The notes: generated from the sequence alone by a model not told the origin. A DNA stretch of 58,079 bases from Bradyrhizobium sp. AUGA SZCCT0283 (GCF_018130385.1 NZ_JAFCLU010000039.1:1-58079), one strand, 5' to 3'. Positions 36,149-45,521 are shown, numbered from the stretch's first letter. Translations and numbers: made by a program.

Positions 36149-37129
36149 TTAGTCAGTCGGGGTGAAACCTGTTGCTCGCACGATCGCTTTCCACCGTTCG
36201 GATTCGGATGCGATCAGCTGCGCAAAGCTGTCCATGGAGATCGCGTCGATCTCGACTGATAATTTTGCCATGCCGGATTTTACCTCGTCGGTGCGCAGGG
36301 CCTCCTGGATAGCACTATTGAGCCTTTTGACGATGTCCGCCGGTGTCTTCGCCGGAACGAAATACCCAAACCATGAGAGATCCTCGAGCGTGGGATAACC
36401 CGTTTCCGCGATCGTCGGCACATCGGGAAGAAATGAGCTACGGCGGGGACCGGTGGTCGCCAGCGCACGAAGCTCCCCGGATCTGACGAGGCCCAAGGAA
36501 CTGCCGAGCGGCATAATTGCCGATGCAATCTCGCCTTTGAGGACGTCCTGAATTGCGGCTGCGCCTTGATAGGGCACGTGAAGAAATTCGAAGCGCGCCG
36601 CGCGGCCCAGCATCGCGCCGATGAAATGCAACGTGCTTCCAACACCCGCCGTGCCGTAGGTAGCATCCTTTGGGTTGGCGCGGCACCACGTGATGAAGTC
36701 GGCGAGGGTTGTTATCTGGCCAGGCACCTTCCGACCCACCGTCAGCAAGGTCGGAAATGAGGCCGCCGTCGACACCGGAGTAAAATCCTGCGGCTCGTAC
36801 CTGAGCGTTTTGTAGACGTGCGGAAAGAGCATCATGAAGCCAAGGGGTGCGAACAGAATGACCGATCCGTCGGCGGCAGATCCTTTCACGGCCTCCGCCG
36901 CGACACGGCCGCTCGCACCCGGTCGGGTCTCGACGACGATAGAATCCGCGTAGTCTTTCATCTGACCGGCAATGAGCCTTGCCACGGCGTCAGGCAGGCC
37001 GGGCGTGAAGCCCGTCAGGACGTGCGCGGCTTTCAAGCGCGATTGTGCGATGCCTCGCGGCACGACACCAGTAGCAGAGAACGCGACACTGGCCGCTGAC
37101 GCAGTCAACAAATCACGACGTGTCATCAT
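36149..37129 (-). CDS. Tripartite tricarboxylate transporter substrate-binding protein (Bug family)
   Basis: A 326-residue periplasmic binding protein with a leader starting MMTRRDLLTASAASVAF and a putative cleavage near GIAQS. Family features include GFTPGLPDAVARLIAG, FLHVPYQGAAAIQDVLKG and LPDVPTIAETGYP. The ligand and any transporter are unknown; no membrane subunits are nearby. GGAG lies eight bases before the start. It is divergent from the LysR regulator at 37232. The pair breaks the polysaccharide locus and is probably a later insertion. Confidence 0.9.
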   Translation of the reverse strand: MMTRRDLLTASAASVAFSATGVVPRGIAQSRLKAAHVLTGFTPGLPDAVARLIAGQMKDYADSIVVETRPGASGRVAAEAVKGSAADGSVILFAPLGFMMLFPHVYKTLRYEPQDFTPVSTAASFPTLLTVGRKVPGQITTLADFITWCRANPKDATYGTAGVGSTLHFIGAMLGRAARFEFLHVPYQGAAAIQDVLKGEIASAIMPLGSSLGLVRSGELRALATTGPRRSSFLPDVPTIAETGYPTLEDLSWFGYFVPAKTPADIVKRLNSAIQEALRTDEVKSGMAKLSVEIDAISMDSFAQLIASESERWKAIVRATGFTPTD

Positions 37130-37231
37130 GAAATGTCTCCGTGGTCGTTCCGCAGGAGAATGCTGGAGGCAGAGATGTCCGTCCAATGCTACTATGTGAG
37201 GGTTCCATAACTGTTTTGATAAGGATCGGAC

Positions 37232-38194
37232 ATGCCATACATCAACCGGGCCCGACGCCGTATCAAACTGCGCGATCTGCATATCCTGCTTGTCGTCGCA
37301 CAGCGGGGCAGCATGGCGAAGGCCGCGACTGAGCTGGCGATCTCTCAGCCGGCGGTGTCCAGAGCGATAGCTGACTTGGAACATGAGCTCGGGCTTCGAC
37401 TTCTCGATCGCAGCCGCAATGGCATAGAGCCAACGCCCTACGGCCGCGCGCTCGTCAGGCGCGGCACGGCAATTTTCGACGAGTTGACGCAGGGCCTGCA
37501 AGAACTCGAATTTCTTGCCGATCCGACTACGGGACAGCTGCGCATCGGCAGTTCCGAGAGCGTTGCGGCTGGCCTGCTGCCGGCTGTGATCGATCGATTC
37601 GCACGACGGCATCCGGGCATTCGATTGAGCGTTGTGCAAACTGTGCTCAGCACCACGCATTACAGCGAACTTCGCGAACGGAGCATTGATCTGTTGCTGG
37701 GATGGATTCCGACACCGTTCGGCGAGGAAGATCTGGTGGTGGAGCCTATGTTAAGTGATCCGCGGGTCGTGGTTGTGGGACGGCAAAGCAAATGGGCACG
37801 GTCGTCGAAGCTAACCCTGGCCGATCTTGCCGATGAGGCCTGGATCTTGCCTCCTCCGGATACTTTTGTAGGTTCCGCAACCGCTGATCTGTTTCGCGAA
37901 AGCGGATTGAGCATACCTCGCGCGTCTCTCACGACGCTATCGATTCACCTCTGCTGCAGGCTGGCTGCGACCGGAAACTTTGTAACCTTCCTTCCAAGCT
38001 CGATTGTGCAGTTCAGTGGTCGCGATTTAGGACTGAAGATGCTTCCGGTCAAACTCCCACGAACGTCGGTTGTGTCGGTGGCTATCGTAACGTTGAAGAA
38101 CCGCACGCTGAGCCCGGCTGCCGAGATATTCATCGAATGTGTTCGTGAAGTCTCGAGGTCCATGGCGGGCAAGCCGCGCGCTCACAAGTCGTGA
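37232..38194 (+). CDS. LysR family transcriptional regulator
   Basis: A 320-residue LysR-type regulator. The N-terminal winged helix (about 12-71) has LRDLHILLVVAQRGSMAKAA and AISQPAVSRAIADLEHELG. The effector-binding domain (about 100-305) includes GQLRIGSSESVAAGLLPAV and WILPPPDTF. By position it most likely regulates the divergent Bug-protein gene at 36149-37129, with an effector related to that protein's ligand. AAGGATCGG precedes the ATG. Codon use seems slightly less GC-biased than the flanking polysaccharide genes. Confidence 0.93.
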   Translation: MPYINRARRRIKLRDLHILLVVAQRGSMAKAATELAISQPAVSRAIADLEHELGLRLLDRSRNGIEPTPYGRALVRRGTAIFDELTQGLQELEFLADPTTGQLRIGSSESVAAGLLPAVIDRFARRHPGIRLSVVQTVLSTTHYSELRERSIDLLLGWIPTPFGEEDLVVEPMLSDPRVVVVGRQSKWARSSKLTLADLADEAWILPPPDTFVGSATADLFRESGLSIPRASLTTLSIHLCCRLAATGNFVTFLPSSIVQFSGRDLGLKMLPVKLPRTSVVSVAIVTLKNRTLSPAAEIFIECVREVSRSMAGKPRAHKS

Positions 38195-38248
38195 ACTGCT
38201 GTCGGCCGCAATTGGACGACCCTGTCACCTGGAAATCGATTGCATGCC

Positions 38249-39439
38249 TTAGCTGAACGCGCTGCGCAGCTTTTGCGCCATCTCGAACAGCGCCGGATTG
38301 TGCTTCACCAGCCGCTTGGTGCGGTTGAGGCCCGACATCACGCTGGCGGCGAGCTTGCCGCGCTGGCTGAGCGGAATGAAGCTGTCGAAGATCGGCTCGT
38401 CGTCTTTGCAGAACAGCCGCTTGTAATCGTCCGATCCGATCCCGAGGTCGAGGGCGCGATAACCCTGCGCAGCATAATGATCGATGATGTCGCGCATCAG
38501 GATCAGGCCGGGGCTGTATTTCGAGTTCGCCGACATCGTGTAGGTATTGAACATCATCGAGAAGCGATGGCCGTCGGCGACGCCGGCGAAGATCGCGATC
38601 ACTTCCTCGTCGCATTCGAGCGCATGAATGTCGATGGCGTGCTTGCCCGCGGCGAGCGGGGCGGTGCAGGCGCCGCGGATGAATTCCTCGATGCCGGGAT
38701 CGGCGAATACGTTGGGCAGCTTCTGCTCGGCCATACGCAGCGGCTTGATGCGGAAAAACCAGTCGAGTAGCCGCGCGATGTCGGCCTGTGACGACGCCAC
38801 GTGGCTGCGATAGCCGGGCAGCGACTGCAGCTTGCGTTCCTTGCCCTTGAGGCGGCGCCGGAACGAATTGCTGACCAGCGCCGCGGGCGCGGCGCCGGGC
38901 TCCATCACCAGTACCGGGCAATCATTGGCGGAGGGCTGATGCGGCAGCAAGGCAAGCGGATTGGGGAGATCGCGCCAGCGAAGCGGTTGCTGATGCAGTG
39001 CGAGCACGTCGGCTTCGGATCGCTGCGCTATCGCCGATATCAGGCCTTCGAGATCGGCCTGCGTTGCGCTTGCGGCGAAATCGCGGTCGAACAGCGCCAT
39101 GTTGAAGGTGGAATGTTTGCCGCCCATGAAACTGGCGCAACGGGCGCCGTAGGCGTGCCTGAGCGCGAACGGGAGCAGCACCAGCGGACGGCGTTCGGCG
39201 TCATAGGCGATCACGACAAAGGGAACGAGGCCTTCGCGCTCGCCGACCTGGCGCTGCCAGGGGCTGAGGAAATCGAATCGCTGATACGGCGTGAAGAAGG
39301 TTTGCGCGCCTTCCAGGTCGCGCCAGATGCCTTCCGCGGCGGTGAGGTCGTGAACGATGTCGATGCCGGCGATGCGGCTTGCCTTCGACCACGCATTTGA
39401 ATCCGCCGTCCGGTCTTCAATCGCGGCAGCCATGGTCAT
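38249..39439 (-). CDS. FemAB/GNAT-like N-acyltransferase (HfsK-like)
   Basis: A 396-residue protein of the GNAT/FemAB superfamily (Acetyltransf_6 type). The N-terminal GNAT half has FFTPYQRFDFLSPWQRQ and FVVIAYDAERRPLVLLP. The C-terminal half has SNSFRRRLKGKERKL, FNTYTMSANSKYSPGLIL and YRALDLGIGSDDYKRLFC. Proteins of this kind (CelD, HfsK) modify exopolysaccharides; HfsK acts in Caulobacter holdfast synthesis. Either MTMAAA at 39439 or the next Met could be the start. It is divergent from the deacetylase-like gene. Confidence 0.85.
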   Translation of the reverse strand: MTMAAAIEDRTADSNAWSKASRIAGIDIVHDLTAAEGIWRDLEGAQTFFTPYQRFDFLSPWQRQVGEREGLVPFVVIAYDAERRPLVLLPFALRHAYGARCASFMGGKHSTFNMALFDRDFAASATQADLEGLISAIAQRSEADVLALHQQPLRWRDLPNPLALLPHQPSANDCPVLVMEPGAAPAALVSNSFRRRLKGKERKLQSLPGYRSHVASSQADIARLLDWFFRIKPLRMAEQKLPNVFADPGIEEFIRGACTAPLAAGKHAIDIHALECDEEVIAIFAGVADGHRFSMMFNTYTMSANSKYSPGLILMRDIIDHYAAQGYRALDLGIGSDDYKRLFCKDDEPIFDSFIPLSQRGKLAASVMSGLNRTKRLVKHNPALFEMAQKLRSAFS

Positions 39440-39459
39440 CGCAGAGCCCGTGCTATATG

Positions 39460-39475
39460 AAATTGTTCACAATTT
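39460..39475. promoter_or_regulatory. Palindrome between acyltransferase and deacetylase-like genes
   Basis: AAATTGT (39460-39466) and ACAATTT (39469-39475) are perfect arms with a two-base spacer. It lies in the 131-base divergent region, next to the acyltransferase start. It is a candidate operator or promoter element for the divergent pair. Confidence 0.4.
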
Positions 39476-39570
39476 TCAGCTTTGGCCGACCTTCGCAGGG
39501 AAATGTCAACAAAGGGTAATACAATCCGGCCGCGGCGGGGGCAGCGCGACCGTAGGTTAGGGGCGGAACG

Positions 39571-40623
39571 TTGACGTCGGATCTCGGAATTTTGCGGCGG
39601 GCCTGGATGGAGCTCGGCTATTTCAGCGGCTATTTCAGGCTGAAGCAGCGGGAGACCGGGGGCGCAGGCGTCATTCTGCGGTTCGAGCGCGTGCGTCCGC
39701 GCGATTCCCGCCCGTTTCAACCCAACCGGTGGCGTGAAATCACGCCGCAATTTCTCGACCGGACGATTCGTGCGCTGAAGCGCTGGAACTTCGATCTGGT
39801 GACGATGGACGAGGTGTGCCGGCGGGCGGTCACGCTGCCAAAGGCCAATCGGTTTGCCTGCCTGACCTTCGACGGCGGCTGCAAGGATGTCATCACGCAG
39901 GCCTATCCCGTGCTGTCGAAACACGGCGTGCCCTTCACCGTCTACCTGCCGACCGCGTTTCCGGACGGGATCGGCGAAGCCTGGTGGCTCGCGCTGGAAG
40001 ACATGATCGCGCGCGAGGACCGCATCAGCCTGATGATCGACCGCAAGGAGCGCCGTTTCGCGACCGGCAGCATGCCGGAGAAATATGGCACTTTCGAATT
40101 TCTGACGAGCTGGATGCGGACATTGCCGCCGCCGGATCTTTCGTTCGCGATCCACGATCTCTGCAAGCGCTACTCCGTCGATCTAGCGGCGCTGTCGCGC
40201 AGCTCGTCGATGGATTGGGAGGATCTGGCGAAGCTCGCGGCCGATCCGCTGGCGACGATCGGCAGCGCCACGGTGAACTATCCCGCGCTGTCGAACCTGA
40301 AGGAGGCCGACGCACAACGCGAAATGACCATGGGCAAGGCGGTCGTGGAGACGGCCCTGCATCGCGCCGTCAGGCATTTCGCCTATCCATTCGGCGATCG
40401 GCAATCCTGGCGCCGCGAGCATGTCGTCATGGGGCAGGAGGCAGGCTTCGCCAGCGCGGTATCGACGATCCCGGGCGTCGTCGAGGCCAAAGGCTATACC
40501 AATCTGCACGCGCTGCCGCGGATCGCCTGGGACGGACGGCAGCGGTCGCTGCGCATGATGCGGGTGATGCTGTCGGGGATGATGTTTCCGCGGGTCAGAC
40601 CGACCCGGGACAATTGGGTTTAG
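39571..40623 (+). CDS. Polysaccharide deacetylase-like protein, metal site lost
   Basis: A 350-residue protein with the NodB/CE4 deacetylase fold. The region around RFACLTFDGGCKDVITQAYP (about 94-113) corresponds to motif 1, where TFDDG is expected; the first Asp remains (Asp101) but the metal-binding Asp is Gly102. Motif 2, normally an H-x3-H pair, reads GSATVNYP (231-238), so both His ligands are replaced by Ala233 and Tyr237. AYPFGD is intact. It is therefore probably not an active metal-dependent deacetylase. It starts with TTG after a GGGGCGGA sequence. Neighbours suggest a structural or substrate-binding role in adhesin-type polysaccharide synthesis. Confidence 0.88.
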   Translation: MTSDLGILRRAWMELGYFSGYFRLKQRETGGAGVILRFERVRPRDSRPFQPNRWREITPQFLDRTIRALKRWNFDLVTMDEVCRRAVTLPKANRFACLTFDGGCKDVITQAYPVLSKHGVPFTVYLPTAFPDGIGEAWWLALEDMIAREDRISLMIDRKERRFATGSMPEKYGTFEFLTSWMRTLPPPDLSFAIHDLCKRYSVDLAALSRSSSMDWEDLAKLAADPLATIGSATVNYPALSNLKEADAQREMTMGKAVVETALHRAVRHFAYPFGDRQSWRREHVVMGQEAGFASAVSTIPGVVEAKGYTNLHALPRIAWDGRQRSLRMMRVMLSGMMFPRVRPTRDNWV

Positions 40624-40701
40624 AGCGTTTTCAAGCGAAAGCCTGCCCCGGACTTGATCCGGGGTGGATACCGGTTCGCGTGAAGAAAACGCGTCAAGAC
40701 A
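40622..40701. repeat. Intergenic repeat with terminator-like hairpin
   Basis: GAGCGTTTTC and GAAAACGCG form outer arms. An inner CCCCGGA...TCCGGGG stem follows, and the phrase GTGGATACCGGTTCGCGTGA is a hallmark of a dispersed Bradyrhizobium element. It lies directly after the deacetylase-like gene and could terminate it. No second copy was seen in the window. Confidence 0.65.
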
Positions 40702-40709
40702 AGAATCTT

Positions 40710-40922
40710 CTAAGCGGCGCGGTCCGGCCGTGACATCCAGCTGACGATCGGCATTGCCGGCAGCACCCATCCGAGCCCCGCCACGACATAGAAGATCGCC
40801 TGCAGCAGGCCGGAATTGGCCAGCCATGGCGTCTGGGCGATGGTCATCCCCAAGAGCGACCACACCACGACCAGCACCAGAAGTGCGATGGTTCCGAAGA
40901 ATTTGCGGGTGCGTATCGTCAT
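40710..40922 (-). CDS. DUF2842 family membrane protein
   Basis: A 70-residue alphaproteobacterial protein of the DUF2842 family with two transmembrane helices (about 11-30 and 38-60). It has the family phrases RKFFGTIALLVLVVVWSLLG and WVLPAMPIVSWM. Role unknown. It is divergent from ctaA, an association I recall from related genomes. The ATG has no strong ribosome site. Confidence 0.85.
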   Translation of the reverse strand: MTIRTRKFFGTIALLVLVVVWSLLGMTIAQTPWLANSGLLQAIFYVVAGLGWVLPAMPIVSWMSRPDRAA

Positions 40923-41040
40923 GGCGGTTATGTGAGGCTCGTGGCGGGTTGCGCGCGGGAAGGGGCGGACTATAAGGGGCGCGCCAGTTCAATCAAGCGC
41001 GCCTTCGAGGCGAGCCAGGACGGATTTCAAGACGGATTTT

Positions 41041-42132
41041 ATGACCGGTAGTTCCGCACAGCAGGCCCCGTCTCTCGGCGCCGTCAGATGGTGGCTGATC
41101 GTGGTCGCCGTGCTGATCGCGGTCATGGTGCTGGTCGGCGGCGCCACGCGGCTGACGGAATCCGGATTGTCGATCGTGGAGTGGAAGCCGGTGACCGGCA
41201 CGCTGCCGCCGCTCAACGAGGCGCAATGGGCGCAGGCGTTCGAAGGCTACAAGGCCATCCCGCAGTACCGCGAACTCAACGCCGGCATGAGCCTTTCGGA
41301 GTTCAAGACCATCTTCTGGTGGGAATGGAGCCACCGCCTGCTCGGGCGTGTGATCGGCGCGGTCTATCTTTTGCCGTTCCTGTACTTCCTGTGGCGTGGC
41401 GCGTTGGGCGCTGAGCTGAAGCGGCGGCTATGGCTGATCTTCGCGCTCGGCGCGCTGCAGGGCGCGGTCGGCTGGTGGATGGTCGCCTCGGGCCTCGCAC
41501 AGCGGACCGAGGTGTCGCAGTATCGGCTGGCGACGCATCTGATGTTGGCGCTGATCATTTTTGCCTCGATCGTCTGGACGCTGCGGCGGATGAGCGCGCG
41601 CCCGCAGCCGGTTGTCCCCGGGCGGCTGAAGGTTTCCGGGGTGGCTTTGCTCGCCCTGACTTTCGTCCAGCTTTATTTCGGCGCGCTGGTCGCGGGGTTG
41701 CGGGCGGGCAGGGCGTACAACACCTGGCCCGAGATCGACGGCGCCCTCATTCCGTCGGCGGCGCGGCTGTGGTTCGAAGAGCCATGGTGGCGCAATCTGT
41801 TCGACAACACGCTCACCGTGCAGTTCGAGCACCGCATGACCGCCTATGCGCTGCTGATCCTGGCGGTGCTTCACGCCATCGACGCCGTGCGGTCACGGGC
41901 CGGCGCGGCCGTAACCGGCGGCGCGTGGTCGCTGGTGGCAGCGATCATTCTACAGGCTGCGCTAGGCATCCTCACGCTGCTGCATCAGGTGCCGATCGAC
42001 CTGGCGCTGGCGCATCAGGCCGTCGCGATCGTGGTGCTGACGCTTGCGGTCCTGCAGACCGAACGCCTGGTTGCCCGCCGCGTCGGGCACGACCGGCCGA
42101 GACTGGTTCTGCCGCTCGGTCAAGCCGGCTGA
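41041..42132 (+). CDS. ctaA: Heme A synthase
   Basis: A 363-residue integral membrane enzyme that oxidises heme O to heme A for aa3-type cytochrome oxidase. About eight helices are seen. Conserved histidines lie in WEWSHRLLGR, YRLATHLMLAL, QFEHRMTAYALL and LALAHQAVAI, as in the COX15/CtaA family. The N-terminal VGGATRLTESGLSIVEWKP is also typical. The length matches alphaproteobacterial CtaA. It starts at ATG 41041, 118 bases from the divergent DUF2842 gene. Confidence 0.95.
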   Translation: MTGSSAQQAPSLGAVRWWLIVVAVLIAVMVLVGGATRLTESGLSIVEWKPVTGTLPPLNEAQWAQAFEGYKAIPQYRELNAGMSLSEFKTIFWWEWSHRLLGRVIGAVYLLPFLYFLWRGALGAELKRRLWLIFALGALQGAVGWWMVASGLAQRTEVSQYRLATHLMLALIIFASIVWTLRRMSARPQPVVPGRLKVSGVALLALTFVQLYFGALVAGLRAGRAYNTWPEIDGALIPSAARLWFEEPWWRNLFDNTLTVQFEHRMTAYALLILAVLHAIDAVRSRAGAAVTGGAWSLVAAIILQAALGILTLLHQVPIDLALAHQAVAIVVLTLAVLQTERLVARRVGHDRPRLVLPLGQAG

Positions 42133-42282
42133 AATTGAGCAATTCTAATCTGCCGGGATTTCAGGAAGTGCCCGATTTGCAGGGGTTTCTTGCCGCACGA
42201 CGCGCTTGACGCGTTTGGGTGGGGCCGCACCGCTTTACTTGGATGGTTTGGGCGATACAACGAAACAAAACAGGTTCGTTTC

Positions 42283-43095
42283 ATGTCGTCAGCATTTGTC
42301 CAGGCCGCCGTCATCCTGCTCCGCGAGGGGCTCGAAGCGATGCTCGTGATCGCAGCGCTGGCGGGCTATCTGACCAAGGCCGGTGCCGGTCATCGCATTC
42401 GGGCGCTATATGGCGGCGCGCTCGCAGCCGTCGGCGCCAGCATCATTGCGGCCTGGCTGTTTGCAGTGCTCAATTCGGGCGAGCACAGCGACGTCCTCGA
42501 AGGCATCATCATTCTCGTCGCCGCCGCCCTGATGCTCTATGTCAGCGGCTGGTTGATGGTGAAGCAGGATCCGCGCGGCTGGCAGGAATATCTCGCGCAG
42601 AAGGCGGACGATGCGCTGTCGCAGGACACGGTATTGGCGGTCGGCGCGCTGGCCTTCCTCGCGGTGTTCCGCGAGGGCGCCGAAACCGTGCTGTTCATCA
42701 ACGCGCTCGCGACCACCGAGGGCGGCTGGAGCGCCGGCCTGTTCGCCGGCTTGGCGGCCGCGACCGCGGGCCTTGGCGTGCTGTTCTATTTCATCAACCT
42801 GATTGCCCGGAAGCTGCCGCTGCGGCCGTTGTTCATCATCACCTCGGCATTCCTGTTCGTGATGGCGATCAAGTTCATCGGCGAGGCCGTGCAGGAGTTC
42901 CAGGAGCAGGCGATCATCACAGTCACCGAGGTCAAGGGCTCGGCCTTCCTGAGCGCGATCGGCCTCAATCCATCGATGGAAGCACTGTCGATCCAGGGCC
43001 TGGTGATCCTGTTTGCGCTGGCGACCTATTCGGTGGTCCAGCGCAACAACCGCCTGATGCGCGAGGACAAGGCCGCCATGCGCGCGGCCGAGTAA
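42283..43095 (+). CDS. FTR1 family iron permease
   Basis: A 270-residue protein with about seven transmembrane helices. Two R-E-x-x-E motifs, REGLEAML (about 14-21) and REGAETVLF, are the iron-binding signature of FTR1/EfeU permeases. No EfeO or EfeB-like partner follows, so it may work alone or with distant components. Met at 42283 gives the family start; the frame upstream is open but untypical. It lies 150 bases after ctaA, so iron uptake and heme A synthesis are adjacent. No clear iron-response box was found. Confidence 0.92.
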   Translation: MSSAFVQAAVILLREGLEAMLVIAALAGYLTKAGAGHRIRALYGGALAAVGASIIAAWLFAVLNSGEHSDVLEGIIILVAAALMLYVSGWLMVKQDPRGWQEYLAQKADDALSQDTVLAVGALAFLAVFREGAETVLFINALATTEGGWSAGLFAGLAAATAGLGVLFYFINLIARKLPLRPLFIITSAFLFVMAIKFIGEAVQEFQEQAIITVTEVKGSAFLSAIGLNPSMEALSIQGLVILFALATYSVVQRNNRLMREDKAAMRAAE

Positions 43096-43105
43096 TCCGC
43101 CGCAA

Positions 43106-43975
43106 CTACGCTGCCTGCCGATTGAGTCCGAGATAGTCGAGCCCGATATCGAGCGCGGCGGAGCTGTGGGTCAGCCAGCCGGCCGAAATCAGGTCGACGC
43201 CGGTGGCGGCGATCGCCCTGGCGGTCTCGGCGGTGATGCGGCCGGAGGCTTCCGTGATCGCCTGGCCGCCGGTCATCGCCACCGCCTGCCGCAGTTGCTC
43301 GACCGTCATGTTGTCGAGCAGAACGGCATCCACGCCGATCGCAAGGGCCTGTTCGAGCTGCGACAGCGTATCGACCTCGACCTCGATCTTGACGAGGTGG
43401 CCGGCATGCGCTCTCGCGCGCTCGATCGCGGTTCTGACGTCGCCAGCCAGCGCAATGTGGTTGTCCTTGATCAGCATGGCATCGTCGAGGCCAAAACGGT
43501 GATTGCTGCCGCCGCCGGCGCGGACCGCATATTTTTCCAGCGTCCGCAATCCGGGCGTGGTCTTGCGGGTGCAGACGATGCTCGCCTTGGTGCCTTGCGC
43601 TGCTGATACCAGCGAGGCCGTCGCGGTGGCCACGCCGCTGAGATGGCTGAGGAAGTTCAGCGCCGTCCGTTCACCGGTCAAGAGCCCGCGCGCCGGCCCC
43701 TCGATGACGGCGATCACATCTCCCGGCACAACGGCGCTTCCGTCAGGCCGCTCGGCGGTGAGCTGGACGGCAGGATTGACGAGCTGAAATGCACAGCGCG
43801 CAATGTCGAGCCCGGCCACGACGCCGGGCTGGCGCGCGCGCAGCACCAGTGAGGCTTGCCTGTCGGCCGGCACGATCGCATCCGCCGTGATGTCGCCGGC
43901 GCGTCCGAGGTCTTCGAGCAGGGCGGTTCGAACCAGCGGCTCGTACATGAAAGGCAGAAGCGGCGTAAGTGTCAC
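43106..43975 (-). CDS. nadC: Quinolinate phosphoribosyltransferase
   Basis: A 289-residue enzyme that makes nicotinate mononucleotide from quinolinate and PRPP. Conserved CTRKTTPGLRTLEKYAVRAG (about 135-154), then GGGSNHRFGLDDAMLIKDNH and VDAVLLDNM, cover the active site. It begins with GTG four bases inside the nadB stop codon. It is the last gene of nadA-nadB-nadC, and the three enzymes form the complete aspartate-to-NaMN route. Confidence 0.97.
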   Translation of the reverse strand: MTLTPLLPFMYEPLVRTALLEDLGRAGDITADAIVPADRQASLVLRARQPGVVAGLDIARCAFQLVNPAVQLTAERPDGSAVVPGDVIAVIEGPARGLLTGERTALNFLSHLSGVATATASLVSAAQGTKASIVCTRKTTPGLRTLEKYAVRAGGGSNHRFGLDDAMLIKDNHIALAGDVRTAIERARAHAGHLVKIEVEVDTLSQLEQALAIGVDAVLLDNMTVEQLRQAVAMTGGQAITEASGRITAETARAIAATGVDLISAGWLTHSSAALDIGLDYLGLNRQAA

Positions 43976-45521
43976 GGCTTGGCACTCCCAACAGACAGAA
44001 ATTCGGTTTCAACAACCTCGCGGGCGACGTCGAGTGCGTCCGCAAGCGAGAGGGATGACGGCACGGCCGCCGGCAGAGCGTCGGGGAAGTCAGTCCGATA
44101 ATGTCCACCGCGGCTTTCCTCGCGCCGCCAGGCGGCGACCGCGATCATCAGTCCCACCAGTGCGGGATCGGAAGCCGCGCTGTGGCCGTTGGCGAGCCGA
44201 TAGAGGCCGCGGATCGCGCGTTCGATTCCATGCCGGTCACGGAGCACGCCGAGGCCTTGCGACAGGATCGGCCGCACGGCGGAAGGGTCGGACGCAGATG
44301 AACGCGCATTGGCCGCGCGCGCTTTCAGCGGGCCGCGGCTCGCGCCCTGGACGCTCTCCGCGACCCATTGCGCGCAGACGATGGCTTCCATCAGCGAATT
44401 GCTGGCGAGCCGGTTGGCGCCATGCAGTCCGGTACGGCTGGCTTCGCCGCTGGCCCACAGGCCGTTCACGGTGCTGCGGCCTTCGATATCCACGGATATC
44501 CCGCCCATGTGATAGTGCACCGCCGGCCTCACGGGAATCGGATCAGTTGCAGGATCGATCCCGGCCATTTTGCAGAACGCTGAGATGACGGGATAGCGCT
44601 TGGCAAAGTCCTGTCCCGGATGTTTCCGTGCATCGAGGAAGACGCGATGTCCTTCGGCGCGGCGGCGCCACACCGTGCGCGCAACGATATCGCGGGCCGC
44701 AAGTTCGGCACCAGGCTGATCCGCCATGAAGCGCTGTCCGGTGTCGTCGATCAGCACCGCGCCGTCGCCGCGCACGGCCTCGGTCACCAGCGGCATCGGG
44801 CGCGACGGTCCGTCGAAGGCGGTGGGGTGAAACTGGACGAATTCGAGATCGGAGAGTTTTGCGCCCGCGCGTGCCGCGAGTGCAAGCCCCTGACCGAAGC
44901 AACCGGCCGGGTTGGTACTGTCCAAAAACAGCCCGCCGATTCCACCCGTCGCGATCACGACGCGACCGGTGTCGATCACCAGCGGACCGTGCGCGTTCAC
45001 CGCGAGGACGCCCTTGATGGCATTGTCCTCGACGATCAGGCTGCGCGCCTCGACGCCCTCCAGCAGCGTGATCGTCGGGCAGCGGCGCACCGCTGCGATC
45101 AAGGCGCGCATGATCTCGCGGCCGGTGCCGTCGCCGGTGGCGTGCACGATCCGGTTGCGGCTGTGCGCGGCTTCCAGGCCGAGCCGCCAGCCGCCATCGG
45201 GCCGCCGGTCGAAGGCGACGCCAAGCCTCGCGAGATGCTCGACGGCCGCAGGGGCTGCGTGAACGATCCGATGCGCGACGGCTTCATCGCACAGGCCTGC
45301 GCCCGCTGCGAGCGTGTCGGCCAAATGCAGGGTGGGGTCGTCGTCATCCCCCATCGCCGCAGCAAGCCCGCCTTGTGCCCACAGGCTGGAAGCTTCCGCA
45401 CCCAGCGGCGCCTTCGACAGCAGCAACACCGGCTCCGGCGCCATCTGCAGCGCCGTCATCAATCCGGCCGCACCGCCGCCGATGACGACGGGACGGTTGT
45501 TGAGCGCTGAAATCTCCGGGC

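Noticed and set aside
42133..42282. Iron control element (Irr/RirA box) before the FTR1 permease
   Set aside because: TTCTAAT appears near 42145, but the second half-site expected for an ICE motif is missing.
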